A DNA stretch of 64,000 nt from Natronobiforma cellulositropha (GCF_025629245.1 NZ_JANZXN010000004.1:114858-178857), one strand, 5' to 3'; counted from the stretch's first letter, positions 25,283 to 34,897 are shown. The notes: a model not told the origin generated them from the sequence alone. Translations and numbers: made by a program.

Positions 25283-27517
25283 TTACTGTGGGCTCGGGTT
25301 CGATCCACCTGCAGACGTGCCGGGAACCTGGCCGTCGAAGGCGGTGCCGGTGATCTGTTTGAGGCGGTCGAGCAGCGAGTCCTTCTCGGGTTCGCCGATG
25401 AGGGCGACCTCGAGCACTTCGCTGATGTTGTCACAGGGGATGATCTCGATCATCTCCTTGTACTCGTCTTCGATCATCACGTCCTGCTCGTTCGTCTTGG
25501 GGATGATGACGCGTGTACAGCCAGCTTTCGCGGCGGCTTCGATCTTGTGGGTGACGCCGCCGACGGGGAGGACGTCCCCGCGCACCGAGAGCGAGCCGGT
25601 CATCGCGACCGACTGGTCGACCGGGATGTCCTCTAAGGCGCTGATGACGGCGGTCGCGACGGTGATCGAGGCGGAGTCGCCGTCGACGCCGCCCTGTCCG
25701 GCCTGGACGAACTGGATGTGGACGTCCTTCTCCGAGAGGTCGACGTCGGAGAACTTCTTGATGATCGCCGAGACGTTCTGGACGGACTCTTCGGCCATCT
25801 CCTTGAGCTGGCCGGTCGCGATGACCTGTCCGCCACCCTGGGCGGGGGCGATCTCCGCCATCACGGGGAGCATGATCCCGGAGTCTTCGCCCATGACCGC
25901 GAGACCGTTGACGCGGCCTTCGACGCCGCCTTCGTTGACCTGGAGTTCGTAGTCCTTCCGGCGGGCGATGTAGTCGTCGGCGAGCTGTTGTTCGATCGAT
26001 CGCGAGCGCGCCTTCGCTTGCAAGACGTCGTCGCGACTGGTCGCGTCTTTCTCCTCGGCGCGTGCGATGTCGCCGGCGACGCGGACGAGTCCGCCGAGGT
26101 TACGGAAGTGAAGCGTGAGGTGTTCCTTCCGCCCGGCACGGCGTTTCGCCTCGAGGATAACCTCCTCGACGGCGTCGCGCGTGAAGTGGGGGAGGCGGCC
26201 GTCGCGTTCGACCTCCTGAGCGATGAAGCGGGCGTACTTGCGGCGCATCTCGGGGGTGTCCTCGATGGTGTCCTCCATGTAGACCTCGTAGCCGTAGCCC
26301 TTGATGCGCGAGCGGAGTGCGGGGTGCATGTTCTCCATCGCATCGAGGTTCCCCGCGGCGATCATGATGAAGTCACAGGGGACGGGTTCGGTTTGGACCA
26401 TCGCACCCGAGGAGCGCTCGGACTGGCCCGTGATGGCGAACTCGCCCTCCTGGATCGCCGTCATCAGCTTCTGCTGGGTGCGCACGTCGAGGGTGTTGAT
26501 CTCGTCGACGAACAGCACGCCCTTGTTCGACTTGTGGATCGAACCGGGTTCGACGCGGTCGTGACTCGGCGTCTCCATGCCACCGGACTGGAAGGGGTCG
26601 TGGCGGACGTCGCCGAGTAAGGCACCGGCGTGTGCGCCGGTGGCGTCTTCGAACGGCGCGGTGCGCTGGTCGCCGTTGTTGACGATCATGTTCGGCACCA
26701 TCGCGTCCGTCCCGCGGGAGGTGTACCGGAAGATGAGCCAGATGACACCGGCGGCGATGATCCCCATCAGGATGCTGGCCGAACTGAGGATCGTGTAGCC
26801 GATGATGATCGCGATGATGATCCACATCAGGATCGAGCGCATCTGGTTGCGCTTTCTGGCCTCCTCTTTGTGTGCTTCGATGATCTGTTCGCCCTTGCCA
26901 GCGGGGACGGTCCGGACCTTCGGCTCGTTGCCGTCGTCCGGGTTGTGGTAGACGAGAACGTCCTGGAGGTCCTCTTTCGGGAGGAGCTGACTCATCGCCT
27001 TCGCCAGCATCGACTTGCCAGTCCCGGGCGAGCCGATCATCATCACGTGGCGTCGCTGCTGGGCAGCCTTGATGATGATGTCGCGGGCTTCGTCCTGACC
27101 GATGACCTGGTCGACGAGCCGGTCCGGGACCTCTATGTCGTCGGTCGAGTCGATCGCGAGACCGCCGAGTAAGTCGTCCTCGGCGATCTCCTCGTCGATC
27201 TCGACGCCCGGATCGACCTCGACGGTGCTCCCGAGATCGTCGATCGTCTCCCCGACCTCGTCACCGTCTTCGGTGGTCTCGGAGTCTTCGTCGACGTCGT
27301 CCTCGATCTCCAGGGCGGAGCCGTCGGCGTGGACGGCGGTCTCGTCGGGATCTGACTCGCCGTCGGAGTCGGCGACAGACGACCCGTCGTCCTCGGGTCG
27401 CTCTGGCACCTCCTCTCGGTCGGCGTCGACCGGTGGCCGGTCGTCCGGCGCCTGCTCAGTGGAGTCGGAATCGGTCTCCGCTGAGGCGGCGTCGTCAACG
27501 TTCGTATCGTTACTCAT
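25283..27517 (-). CDS. lonB: Membrane-anchored archaeal Lon protease
   Basis: This 744-residue AAA+ protease removes misfolded and regulatory proteins and is essential in haloarchaea. After a very acidic N-terminal region (about 1-125), Walker [15 protein letters not shown] is followed by an insert with two membrane helices (about 230-275). Walker B is [11 protein letters not shown]. The C-terminal protease domain has [11 protein letters not shown] with the catalytic Ser and the partner Lys in [23 protein letters not shown] (minus strand, 27557-27566) is the probable TATA box, giving a leader of about 15-20 nt. Confidence 0.97.
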   Translation of the reverse strand: MSNDTNVDDAASAETDSDSTEQAPDDRPPVDADREEVPERPEDDGSSVADSDGESDPDETAVHADGSALEIEDDVDEDSETTEDGDEVGETIDDLGSTVEVDPGVEIDEEIAEDDLLGGLAIDSTDDIEVPDRLVDQVIGQDEARDIIIKAAQQRRHVMMIGSPGTGKSMLAKAMSQLLPKEDLQDVLVYHNPDDGNEPKVRTVPAGKGEQIIEAHKEEARKRNQMRSILMWIIIAIIIGYTILSSASILMGIIAAGVIWLIFRYTSRGTDAMVPNMIVNNGDQRTAPFEDATGAHAGALLGDVRHDPFQSGGMETPSHDRVEPGSIHKSNKGVLFVDEINTLDVRTQQKLMTAIQEGEFAITGQSERSSGAMVQTEPVPCDFIMIAAGNLDAMENMHPALRSRIKGYGYEVYMEDTIEDTPEMRRKYARFIAQEVERDGRLPHFTRDAVEEVILEAKRRAGRKEHLTLHFRNLGGLVRVAGDIARAEEKDATSRDDVLQAKARSRSIEQQLADDYIARRKDYELQVNEGGVEGRVNGLAVMGEDSGIMLPVMAEIAPAQGGGQVIATGQLKEMAEESVQNVSAIIKKFSDVDLSEKDVHIQFVQAGQGGVDGDSASITVATAVISALEDIPVDQSVAMTGSLSVRGDVLPVGGVTHKIEAAAKAGCTRVIIPKTNEQDVMIEDEYKEMIEIIPCDNISEVLEVALIGEPEKDSLLDRLKQITGTAFDGQVPGTSAGGSNPSPQ

Positions 27518-27681
27518 AGAACTGTATTCAGTACGTCAACCGAAGGCGTTGCGACTGATATACTTTCTCCCTCACGACAGACCCTCAGCGGCAGCCAGGA
27601 GGGCCAACGCAACCGATATCGTGGCTTTCGTCTCGAGCGACAGCTCGCCAGTCTTAAGCGTTCGAAGCCCAGAGGGGGAGT

Positions 27682-28200
27682 ATGACGCGGGGGTTCTACA
27701 TCGGCCGCTTTCAACCCTACCACGAAGGCCACCACGCGATGGTGAATCAGATCGCCGCCGAAGTCGACGAACTCGTCCTCGGCATCGGGAGCGCTGGCGA
27801 CTCGCACACGCCACGAAATCCGTTCACCGCGGGCGAGCGGATCATGATGATCACGAAGTGTCTGGTCGACCTCGACATCGTCACCTACGTCGTCCCCATC
27901 GAGGACCTGGAGCGAAACTCCGTCTGGGTGAGCCACGTCCAGAGCATCTCACCCGACTTCGACGTGGCGTACTCGAACAACCCGCTCGTGATTCAGCTGT
28001 TCCGGGAGGCCGGCGTCGACGTCCGCCAGTCGCCGATGTTCCGCCGAGAGGTACTCGAGGGAGCGGAGGTTCGCGAGCGCATGGCCGCCGACGGGGACTG
28101 GGAGGCGCTGGTGCCGGAGCCGGTGGCGACCGTGATCGACGAAATCGACGGCATCGAGCGGATGCAGATGATCAGCGAGACGGACGCCAACGGCGAGTGA
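27682..28200 (+). CDS. Nicotinamide-nucleotide adenylyltransferase
   Basis: This 172-residue archaeal NMNAT makes NAD from NMN and ATP. GRFQPYHEGHHAMV is the nucleotidyltransferase HxGH-type site with the preceding phosphate loop, and the C-terminal VRQSPMFRREVLEGAEVR core SPMFRREVLEG is typical of the archaeal enzyme. The start matches the family. It is followed 40 bp later by the SAM hydrolase gene on the same strand, an arrangement I recall in other haloarchaea. Confidence 0.95.
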   Translation: MTRGFYIGRFQPYHEGHHAMVNQIAAEVDELVLGIGSAGDSHTPRNPFTAGERIMMITKCLVDLDIVTYVVPIEDLERNSVWVSHVQSISPDFDVAYSNNPLVIQLFREAGVDVRQSPMFRREVLEGAEVRERMAADGDWEALVPEPVATVIDEIDGIERMQMISETDANGE

Positions 28201-28240
28201 GTCGAGCCGCCTTTGAGCGGTGAGCACCTCACCGTCGGGT

Positions 28241-29017
28241 ATGATCACCCTCGCTTCCGACTTCGGGACGCCCTACCCGGCGGCGATGAAGGGCGTGATA
28301 CTGGCGCGGACGGAGACACCGGTCGACCTCGTCGACGTCGCACACGACTTTCCCCGTGGAGACGTTCGGACGGCCGCGTTCTGGCTTCGAGAGGTCCTCC
28401 CGTACTTCCCGCCGGCGGTTCACCTGGCCGTCGTCGACCCCGGCGTCGGCACCGACCGGAACGCGCTCGTGATTCGCGCGGGCGAGCACGCCCTCGTCGG
28501 CCCGGACAACGGCGTCTTGCTCCCGGCCGCACGGCGGCTCCTCGAGGCGAGCGAGACCGACGCGCTCTCGGCGTTCACCATCGACGACTCGAGCGCCGAG
28601 AGTGCGACGTTCCACGGGCGAGACGTCTTCGCGCCGGCCGCCGCGGCGGTCCACGAGGCGGGCGTCGACGCCCTCGAGACGGTGCCGTCGCTCACACCGG
28701 TGCCGTCGGTCGTCGACCTGACGATACCCGACGCGAGGCTCGAGGAAACGGGCGCGACGGGTGAGGTGCTCGTCGTCGACGACTTCGGAAACGTCGTGAC
28801 GAACGTTCCGGGCGCGGTACTCGAGGGCCGAGAGGACGTCCGCGTCGACGGCCAGCGGGTACCGGTCGGCGAGACGTTCGCGGCGGTACCGCCGGGTGAG
28901 AAACTCGCGACGGTCGGCAGCCACGGCTTCGTCGAACTCGACGTCAACGACGGGCGTGGTGACGAGGCGTTCTCGCTCGCACCGGGTGAGGTGGTCCGTC
29001 TCGAGTGGCCGATCTGA
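28241..29017 (+). CDS. SAM hydrolase / SAM-dependent halogenase-like protein (DUF62)
   Basis: This 258-residue protein is of the S-adenosyl-L-methionine hydroxide adenosyltransferase family, which splits SAM to adenosine and methionine. Marks are ITLASDFGTPYPAAMKGVI, VVDPGVGTDRNALVI, VGPDNGVLLPAA and ATFHGRDVFAPAAA. The hydrolase type, not the fluorinase, is expected because the chloride/fluoride loop of fluorinases is absent as far as I can see. ATG 28241 is chosen over GTG 28220 from the family start. Confidence 0.9.
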   Translation: MITLASDFGTPYPAAMKGVILARTETPVDLVDVAHDFPRGDVRTAAFWLREVLPYFPPAVHLAVVDPGVGTDRNALVIRAGEHALVGPDNGVLLPAARRLLEASETDALSAFTIDDSSAESATFHGRDVFAPAAAAVHEAGVDALETVPSLTPVPSVVDLTIPDARLEETGATGEVLVVDDFGNVVTNVPGAVLEGREDVRVDGQRVPVGETFAAVPPGEKLATVGSHGFVELDVNDGRGDEAFSLAPGEVVRLEWPI

Positions 29018-29019
29018 AC

Positions 29020-29382
29020 TCAGGCAGGCGCCGCGGTCCGTTTCACGGGATCGATCACGATCTCGCCGTCTGCACAGACCGTCACACTACAGCGAGCGAA
29101 GCGAAAGGAGACCGATCCGGTCGCCCCGGTGCGCTCGCCGCGCCAGTGGTGAAAGAGCGCGTTCAGCGCGTCGGGGTCGATACGCTCGTAGAGCGTCTCG
29201 AGATCGTCGACCTCGACCTCGAGGACGGACGAAACCGCCTCCAGCAGAGCTGAGCTGACCGGCTCGTAGGACTCGTCGTCGTACCACGTGTGGTACGTTC
29301 CCCGACAACAGTCGTAGTAGACCGGCCTCCCGCCTGCGTCTCCGATGTGCTCGAGTCGGTCCGCCGGAGTGTGCTCGGGCAT
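29020..29382 (-). CDS. HalOD1 output-domain protein
   Basis: This 120-residue standalone protein of the HalOD1 family is a haloarchaeal output domain linked to signal transduction. The centre LLEAVSSVLEVEVDDLETLYERIDPDALNALF core DPDALNALFHHWRG and the terminal CSVTVCADGEIVI are characteristic. ATG 29382 is chosen over ATG 29415 because GTTATATGTT lies 20-30 bp upstream of 29382. It is convergent with the SAM hydrolase gene, 2 bp between stops. Its role is unknown. Confidence 0.8.
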   Translation of the reverse strand: MPEHTPADRLEHIGDAGGRPVYYDCCRGTYHTWYDDESYEPVSSALLEAVSSVLEVEVDDLETLYERIDPDALNALFHHWRGERTGATGSVSFRFARCSVTVCADGEIVIDPVKRTAAPA

Positions 29383-29528
29383 ATCACCGATGTACCATGC
29401 GTTAACATATAACATTATTGGCCAACGTAGAGTGTCTATTCAGACATACTGTTTCGCGAACGAATACGGCCGAGGGCGACCAGGAAGAAATTGATCCGCG
29501 ATCGAAGACCGTGAACGGTCAGCGTCGC

Positions 29529-31103
29529 TTACTCGGCGGCGATGACGTCGTCGATACGGACGATCATGGTCGCGGCCTCGGTGGCGCTCTCGATCGCCTC
29601 ACGTTTGACGTCTGCGGGGTCGACGACGCCGAGTTCGATCGGGTCGGCGACGGTGACGCTCTCACCGTCGGTGACGAGACCGGCGCGGCCGTCGGTCTCG
29701 TGAGCGGCACGCAGGTCGACGAGGGCGTCGATCGGGTCCGTACCGGTGTTGGCGGCGAGGGTGCGGGGGACGACGTCGAGGGCGTCGGCGAACGCCGTGA
29801 CGGCGAGCTGTTTCCGCCCCTCGATACCGGCAGCTGCAGAGCGGATGCGGTCGGCGATCGCGATCTCCGTGGCACCAGCGCCGGGAACGACCTCGCCGGA
29901 GTCGAGCGCCGCGGTGACGACGTCGAGGGCGTCTTTGAGCGTCCGGTTGAGTTCGTTGATGAAGTGTTCGGTTCCGCCACGGATGAAGAGCGTGACGGCT
30001 TCGGCGGTCGCACCGCCCTCGACGAAGACGAGGTCGTCGTCGCCGTAGGTCTCGGTGCGGACGCGGTCGGCCTGGCCGAAGTCCTCCTCGGAGAGGTCGG
30101 CGACGGCGCCGACGCGTGCGGCACCGGTGGCACCGGCGACCTGGCGGGCACCCCGGTTCTTGACCTCGAAGGCGAGGATGCCTTCGTCGGCGAGCACCGC
30201 CGCGATGCGGTCGTCGATGTCTTTGGTCGTGAACAGCACGTCGACGCCGGAGTCGACGACGGTCTGGGCGGTCTCGCGGAGTTCACTCGTCTCGGCGTCG
30301 ATCGCGGCGTTGAGCTGATCGATCGACTCGATCGAGTACTCGGCGTCGATATCACCGGTGCGGACACCCAGGTCGACGTCGATGATCGCGATGTTCGCGT
30401 CCTCGATCGTCGTGGGCATCTCGTCGTGGAGCGGTTCCTCCTCGAGGACGATTCCCTCGATCAACTCGGTCGCCGACGAGGAGGCCCCGACCTGTGCGTG
30501 GACGTGGATGTCGTCGCGCTTGACGCCATCCTCGCTGTCGACACGGCGGACCGTCTCGACGACCGTCTCGGCGAGTACGTCGGGCGAGAGGTTCCCGGTC
30601 CCCTTCCCGGTCATGCTCGATTCGGCGACCTGGGCGAGGATGTCGTCGTCGACGTCGATCTCGAGTACCTGCTCGTCGATGGCCTCGAGGGCGATACGTG
30701 CGGCTTCGTGGTAGCCTTCGACGATCGTCGTCGCGTGGACGTCCTGCTCGATGAGGTCTTCGGCCTCGGCGAGGAGGTTGCCCGCGATTACCGCTGCCGT
30801 CGTCGTCCCGTCGCCGACCTCGTCCTCCTGGGACTCGGCGACCTCGACGATCATCTGTGCGGCAGGGTGTTCGATATCCATCTGGCGGAGGATCGACGCC
30901 CCGTCGTTCGTGATCATCACGTCACCGCTCGTGGTGACGAGCATCTTGTCCATACCTCGGGGACCGAGGGTCGTCCGAACGGCCTCCGCGACCGCCTTCC
31001 CGGCCATGATGTTCGACGACTGCGCGTCTCGGCCCTGTGTTCGCTGGCTGTCTTCGCTCAGAATGAACAGGGGCTGTCCGCCCATGCGTCGCTGTTGTGC
31101 CAT
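29529..31103 (-). CDS. Thermosome (group II chaperonin) subunit
   Basis: This 524-residue ATP-driven folding chamber subunit has [29 protein letters not shown] in the equatorial domain, core NDGASIL, and [13 protein letters not shown] for nucleotide. The apical domain lies near residues 210-370 and [14 protein letters not shown] in the second equatorial half. The C terminus stops at [11 protein letters not shown] without the long Gly-Met tail seen in some paralogues. Haloarchaea carry two or three such genes. Its promoter has a TATA box (AATTATATAG) and a palindrome near the start site. Confidence 0.97.
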   Translation of the reverse strand: MAQQRRMGGQPLFILSEDSQRTQGRDAQSSNIMAGKAVAEAVRTTLGPRGMDKMLVTTSGDVMITNDGASILRQMDIEHPAAQMIVEVAESQEDEVGDGTTTAAVIAGNLLAEAEDLIEQDVHATTIVEGYHEAARIALEAIDEQVLEIDVDDDILAQVAESSMTGKGTGNLSPDVLAETVVETVRRVDSEDGVKRDDIHVHAQVGASSSATELIEGIVLEEEPLHDEMPTTIEDANIAIIDVDLGVRTGDIDAEYSIESIDQLNAAIDAETSELRETAQTVVDSGVDVLFTTKDIDDRIAAVLADEGILAFEVKNRGARQVAGATGAARVGAVADLSEEDFGQADRVRTETYGDDDLVFVEGGATAEAVTLFIRGGTEHFINELNRTLKDALDVVTAALDSGEVVPGAGATEIAIADRIRSAAAGIEGRKQLAVTAFADALDVVPRTLAANTGTDPIDALVDLRAAHETDGRAGLVTDGESVTVADPIELGVVDPADVKREAIESATEAATMIVRIDDVIAAE

Positions 31104-31116
31104 GTGTAGATCCTCA

Positions 31117-31131
31117 CTAACGTATCGTTAG
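31117..31131. promoter_or_regulatory. Palindrome between TATA box and ATG of the thermosome gene
   Basis: CTAACG-TAT-CGTTAG is a perfect 6-bp inverted repeat around a 3-bp centre. It lies 14-28 bp before ATG 31103 and a few bases downstream of the TATA box, near the expected transcript start, a good position for a repressor. Confidence 0.5.
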
Positions 31132-31133
31132 CA

Positions 31134-31152
31134 CTTCTATATAATTCTTTCC
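31134..31152 (-). promoter_or_regulatory. Thermosome core promoter
   Basis: On the minus strand GAAAGAATTATATAGAAG contains a GAAA-type BRE followed by TTATATAG, about 33-45 bp before the ATG. It resembles heat-responsive cct promoters of haloarchaea as I recall them. Confidence 0.6.
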
Positions 31153-31258
31153 CTACCACCTCGCTCCCCTCTGGCGATTGTCCGTGTGAACGGACTACAC
31201 ACGGGAGAGCCCCCCCGACCGGTAGCACAATATGGGTCGAGTAAGAATCTCCCTCCGA

Positions 31259-32071
31259 ATGCTCGAGCTAGAGCACGGCTTCCGGGTGGTCGACGTCCAC
31301 ACACAGCTCACGCCGGACGCCGTCAGCACGCGCGGGCGGACGATTTCGCCCGACCGGCTCGAGCGCGAGATGCACCAGGCGGGCATCGTGAAAGCCGTGG
31401 TCTTCCCGGGGACGACTCCGGGACGGAGCTACGTCGCGGCGAACAACGGCGTCGCCCGCCTGAGCGTCGAACGGCCGTTCGTCGCCTTCGCACGGATCAA
31501 CGGTGCCGACGCAGCGACCACCACCGCGACGGGACGGTTTCGAAACGCCGTCAGCCGGCGCAAAGAGTGGCATACGACGCCCGACGACATCGAACAGTAC
31601 GCCTACGACGACCGCTTCTACGGCTTCACGCTCGATCCGATCGCCGACGGGTTTCCCGACGAAGCCGTCCTCGACCGACTCGAGGACGTCGGTCTGCCAC
31701 TGGTGGTCCGCGGCGGCGTCGGGGCCCCACCGCCGGTGCTCGCCGAGACGCTCCTCGAGCGGTCGCTCCCCGTCATCGTCGCCCACTTCGGCGGCCATCC
31801 GCTGGCACGCGAGTCGATGCACGAGATGATCGACCTGCTCGACTCCTACGACGAGTGTTACCTCGACACGAGTGCCGTCCGCTACCGCGACGTCCTCGAG
31901 CGGGCACTCTTAGAACACCCGGACCGGGTGCTCTTCGGCAGCGGTGCGCCGGCGTGTCACCCGAACGTCGCCGTGATGGAGATTCTTACCCTCGACGTCT
32001 CCGAAGACAAACTCTGGCGGGCGTTCTCGAAGAACGCCTGTCGCGTGGTCGGCGCGCTCGCGCCCGACTAA
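31259..32071 (+). CDS. Amidohydrolase / TatD-like metal-dependent hydrolase
   Basis: This 270-residue TIM-barrel protein of the amidohydrolase_2 type shows FRVVDVHTQLTPD with the DxH metal motif (one ligand, second His replaced by Gln), LPVIVAHFGGHP, CYLDTSAVRY and RVLFGSGAPACHP near the end. ATG 31259 is chosen over ATG 31232 because ACAATATGG lies 25-33 bp upstream, overlapping the earlier ATG. Substrate unknown. It overlaps the end of the convergent GT2 gene by 4 bp. Confidence 0.75.
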   Translation: MLELEHGFRVVDVHTQLTPDAVSTRGRTISPDRLEREMHQAGIVKAVVFPGTTPGRSYVAANNGVARLSVERPFVAFARINGADAATTTATGRFRNAVSRRKEWHTTPDDIEQYAYDDRFYGFTLDPIADGFPDEAVLDRLEDVGLPLVVRGGVGAPPPVLAETLLERSLPVIVAHFGGHPLARESMHEMIDLLDSYDECYLDTSAVRYRDVLERALLEHPDRVLFGSGAPACHPNVAVMEILTLDVSEDKLWRAFSKNACRVVGALAPD

Positions 32072-32988
32072 CGCTCGCTGTCCCGCCGGTCGTACACCCG
32101 GACCGCACGGTCGTGTCGCGTCGAGAGGCCGTTCGGATTTCGACGCCGCGTCCGGTCGGCGAAGCGGGCGCGAAGACCGTCCGTGAGACCGCGTCCGGTA
32201 CTCGAGAGCACGGTGACGCCGTCGCCGAACCAGCCGGTCGGCGTCTCGTCGCCGCTCGCGACGGTGCGGGCGTTCGCGTACCCGTCCCGAACCGCACTGA
32301 AGACGGTGCGGCCGACGACGGTCGGGCGCGGCCCGTAATTCTTCGCCAGCCGGTAGGCGAGCGACTGATAGCGCTCGCCCCACTCGCTCTGTGAGTGGCC
32401 GCCGTCGGTGCCGATTTCGTCGCGCGTGGCCATCTCTCCGCTCCAGATGACGTCGAAGCCGAGCGCACCGACCCGGTGTGCACAGTCGCGGTCGCCGCCG
32501 ACGACGAGGTACTCGTCGAAGCCGTCGAGCGCCTCGAGAACCGTCCGGTCGAACGCGACGTTGTTCCCGTCGAAGTGGGTCACCGTCCGTCCAGCGACGG
32601 TGTTCGCCCGCCTCGTGTCGGCCGTCGGACCGTCGCCTCCGAGGACGGGACCGGTGACGACGTCGCCGCCGCTCGCGATGGCAGTCTCGATGGCGTCGTA
32701 CCACGACGGCGAGACGCGGTAGCGGTCACCGAGGAACGCGACCACGTCACCGGTCGAGACCGCGAGACCGGCGTTCCTCGAGACGTTCGGGTTCCGCTCG
32801 GAGAGTTCGACGAGCACGTCGACGTCCTCACGGTCTCTGACCGCGCCGGTCGTCCCGTCGGAAGACGGCCCGTTGACGACGATAATCTCTGCCGTCGCAG
32901 GGAGACAGTTAGAGAGCGCATCGAGAGAGGAGAGCAACTGCTCTCGGTCGTTCAGCGTCGAAACGACCACCGAGAGCGCGAGCGTCAT
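32068..32988 (-). CDS. Family 2 glycosyltransferase
   Basis: This 306-residue GT-A enzyme has VVVSTLNDREQL near the start, VVNGPSSDGTTG for the nucleotide sugar, FLGDRYRVSPSWYDAI in place of the usual DDD motif, and NNVAFDRTVLEALDGFDE with GGDRDC as the acceptor-site ED-like region. The DxD equivalent is weak (GDRYRV), so donor handling may be unusual. The C terminus is Arg-rich and cytoplasmic. No membrane helices are evident. It starts 75 bp from the end of the methyltransferase gene on the same strand. Confidence 0.8.
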   Translation of the reverse strand: MTLALSVVVSTLNDREQLLSSLDALSNCLPATAEIIVVNGPSSDGTTGAVRDREDVDVLVELSERNPNVSRNAGLAVSTGDVVAFLGDRYRVSPSWYDAIETAIASGGDVVTGPVLGGDGPTADTRRANTVAGRTVTHFDGNNVAFDRTVLEALDGFDEYLVVGGDRDCAHRVGALGFDVIWSGEMATRDEIGTDGGHSQSEWGERYQSLAYRLAKNYGPRPTVVGRTVFSAVRDGYANARTVASGDETPTGWFGDGVTVLSSTGRGLTDGLRARFADRTRRRNPNGLSTRHDRAVRVYDRRDSER

Positions 32989-33062
32989 GCCTGTAATAGG
33001 TTCGCCGGGAGGTAAAAATTGGCCGGGTTCGTCGCTGACGAAGTGGGGTGAGAGCGAGTCGT

Positions 33063-33770
33063 CTACCGGACCTTCGTATTCCAGTACGAGACCGACGCGA
33101 GGTGATCGGCGGCCGAGAGCGACCCGACGGCGCGGTCGACCGTCCGGATCGGTTCGGCGAGCACGTTCGGCATCGACCGGTAGAGACCGTACGGAACGAT
33201 GAAGTCGTCCTCGACGCCCCTCAGCGTCAGGTCGGTCTTCGCCAGCAAGACGGCGACCTCGCTCTTCGAGTACAGTCGCGATCCCATCGGCAGCGCCCAG
33301 TTGTAGACGCTGCGCGCGCTGAACCGGTTGAACGTATCGAAGACGATCTGTTCGCGCGAGACGCGGCGCATCTCCCGGAGGAACGACTCCGGGTCGTCCG
33401 CGAGGTGGAAAAAGCGCATCGCGACGACCGTATCGAAGTGGTCGTCCGGAAACGGTAACCGTCCCGCGTCACCTCTGAGAAACTCGAGGCGGTCCGCGAC
33501 GTCCATCTGTACTGCCTTCGCTCGGCCTTGCTGTAACATCGCCGACGAGATGTCGAGACCGACGACGTCCGCACCGCGGTCGGCCATCATCGTCGTAAAT
33601 CGCCCGGTACCACAGGCGATTTCGAGGACACGACGGTCATCGAGAGGCGCGAGTGCCTCGAGGACGGCGGTCTTCTCCCGTCTGTCGATCAGTTGCCCGC
33701 CCCGGGAGAAGCGCTTGTCGTCGTACTCCTCTGCGACGTCGTCGGCCTGGTACCACTCCTGTCCTTTCAC
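33063..33770 (-). CDS. Class I SAM-dependent methyltransferase
   Basis: This 235-residue methyltransferase of the UbiE/type 11 kind has motif I VLEIACGTGRFTTMMADRG, then DVVGLDISSAML, FLRGDAGRLPFPDDHFDTVVAMRFFHL in motifs II-III, core GRLPFPDDHFDTV. The substrate is not evident; beside a GT2 it may modify a sugar or lipid. GTG 33770 is chosen over ATG 33851 because the family part begins at QEWYQADDVAEEYDD and CTTTATTC lies 28-35 bp upstream of the GTG. Confidence 0.8.
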   Translation of the reverse strand: MKGQEWYQADDVAEEYDDKRFSRGGQLIDRREKTAVLEALAPLDDRRVLEIACGTGRFTTMMADRGADVVGLDISSAMLQQGRAKAVQMDVADRLEFLRGDAGRLPFPDDHFDTVVAMRFFHLADDPESFLREMRRVSREQIVFDTFNRFSARSVYNWALPMGSRLYSKSEVAVLLAKTDLTLRGVEDDFIVPYGLYRSMPNVLAEPIRTVDRAVGSLSAADHLASVSYWNTKVR

Positions 33771-33861
33771 ACTGGGCGAAACTACGCCACCCCGGGAATA
33801 AAGAGATACTGGACTCAGGTCGGGACGCATCCTTTTGGGCAGTGGTAGCATAGACCACAGT

Positions 33862-34002
33862 ATGGCACGATGTACTCGCTGTGGAGCGACGCCTGCCGCC
33901 GACGAACTCGTCCGCCACGAGGCCGCGGACCTCCTGTTCGTCCACTGCCCCGAGTGTCACACCGTCATGGGGACCTACCGCGAGCCGGGAGTTCGGCGCT
34001 AA
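33862..34002 (+). CDS. 46-aa zinc-ribbon microprotein
   Basis: This 46-residue protein, ATG 33862 to TAA 34002, has Cys pairs CTRCGA and CPECHT separated by 26 residues, a compact zinc ribbon with a basic tail. Codons are typical of the genome. The ATG is 91 bp from the divergent methyltransferase start. Function unknown. Confidence 0.7.
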   Translation: MARCTRCGATPAADELVRHEAADLLFVHCPECHTVMGTYREPGVRR

Positions 34003-34011
34003 CTGAGACGG

Positions 34012-34416
34012 TCACCCGCCGTCGGCGACGACACGGTCCGGCCGAATCCGGAGGATCACGCGCTCGCCCTCGTCATCGTCGTGGTACGGATACGTCTCGA
34101 CACCCATGTACCGCTTCGCGAGGCTGTCGATGTGTTCGACCGCCCCCTCGGTCGTCACCTCGACGACCGTCCCCCGCACAGAGAGGTAGCGGTACGGGTT
34201 CTCCGGGTCGACCATCGAAACCCCCACCGACGACTCTCGCTCGACGTTGCGCTCTTTCTGTCGCCCACGTGCGGTGTTCACCAGGAGGTGGCCCTCCTCG
34301 TCTACGCCGACCCAGACCGGCGTCACCTGCGGCGTCCCGTCGGGCATGACTGTCGCGAAGTGCGCGAGCGCATCGCTCTCGAACAGGTCGTGAAACGCCG
34401 CAGGGATCGCTTCCAT
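34012..34416 (-). CDS. PPOX-class F420-dependent flavin-fold protein
   Basis: This 134-residue split-barrel protein has HFATVMPDGTPQVTPVWVGVD near residue 20, core PDGTPQVTPVW, GHLLVNTARGRQKERNV and YLSVRGTVVEV, typical of the TIGR03618 PPOX family that binds F420 or FMN. The substrate is unknown. ATG 34416 is used; GTATAGTAGTAC sits 22-32 bp upstream. Its stop lies 10 bp from that of the zinc-ribbon microprotein gene. Confidence 0.85.
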   Translation of the reverse strand: MEAIPAAFHDLFESDALAHFATVMPDGTPQVTPVWVGVDEEGHLLVNTARGRQKERNVERESSVGVSMVDPENPYRYLSVRGTVVEVTTEGAVEHIDSLAKRYMGVETYPYHDDDEGERVILRIRPDRVVADGG

Positions 34417-34498
34417 ACCGGCGACTCGAAGCCGCGACGTATAGTAGTACACCCTCTAGCCGTTGGCAATGTTCGGGTGAATATATATGCTACATATG

Positions 34499-34539
34499 TC
34501 CCTATTATAAGCAAGATTGTAGGTATCCACATATAGGGA
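34499..34539. promoter_or_regulatory. Inverted repeat in the shared upstream region of PPOX and HTH genes
   Basis: TCCCTAT (34499-34505) and ATAGGGA (34533-34539) form an inverted repeat with 27 bp between arms, in a strikingly AT-rich 100-bp stretch. The right arm borders AAACTTTACC, the probable TATA element of the HTH gene. Weak but well placed. Confidence 0.35.
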
Positions 34540-34572
34540 AACTTTACCAACAGCCATTGCACTGGAGGTGAT

Positions 34573-34851
34573 ATGAGCACGAGTACCGTCGACGACCCGA
34601 GCGCGACCGAAGAACTCCTCTCAGAGACCGAGTACCGCGACCGACTCCGCGAACTGCCGCCGAGTGCGAAACTCGTCGCGAAAGTCCTCGAGTCGGACGC
34701 CCCGCTCTCACAGGGCCAGCTCGCCGAGGAGTCGCTGCTGCCCGACCGCACCGTCCGCTACGCACTCAACCGCCTCGAGGACGTCGACCTCGTCGGCTCC
34801 CGCTACAGCTTCCGCGACGCCAGAAAACAAGTCTACTACCTGCTTCGCTGA
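34573..34851 (+). CDS. Small winged-helix regulator (MarR-like)
   Basis: This 92-residue protein has a single winged helix: LSQGQLAEESLLPDRTVRYALNRL, core LPDRTVRYALNRLEDVD, with a wing ending KQVYYLLR. It is highly reminiscent of a conserved haloarchaeal helix-turn-helix protein, target unknown. AAACTTTACC lies about 25-35 bp before ATG 34573. The downstream YkgJ gene begins 46 bp later on the same strand, so the pair may be one unit. Confidence 0.8.
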   Translation: MSTSTVDDPSATEELLSETEYRDRLRELPPSAKLVAKVLESDAPLSQGQLAEESLLPDRTVRYALNRLEDVDLVGSRYSFRDARKQVYYLLR

Positions 34852-34897
34852 CGCGGCGAGCGTCGGGCTTTTCTCCGTCGACGGTCTCAGCAGAGAC

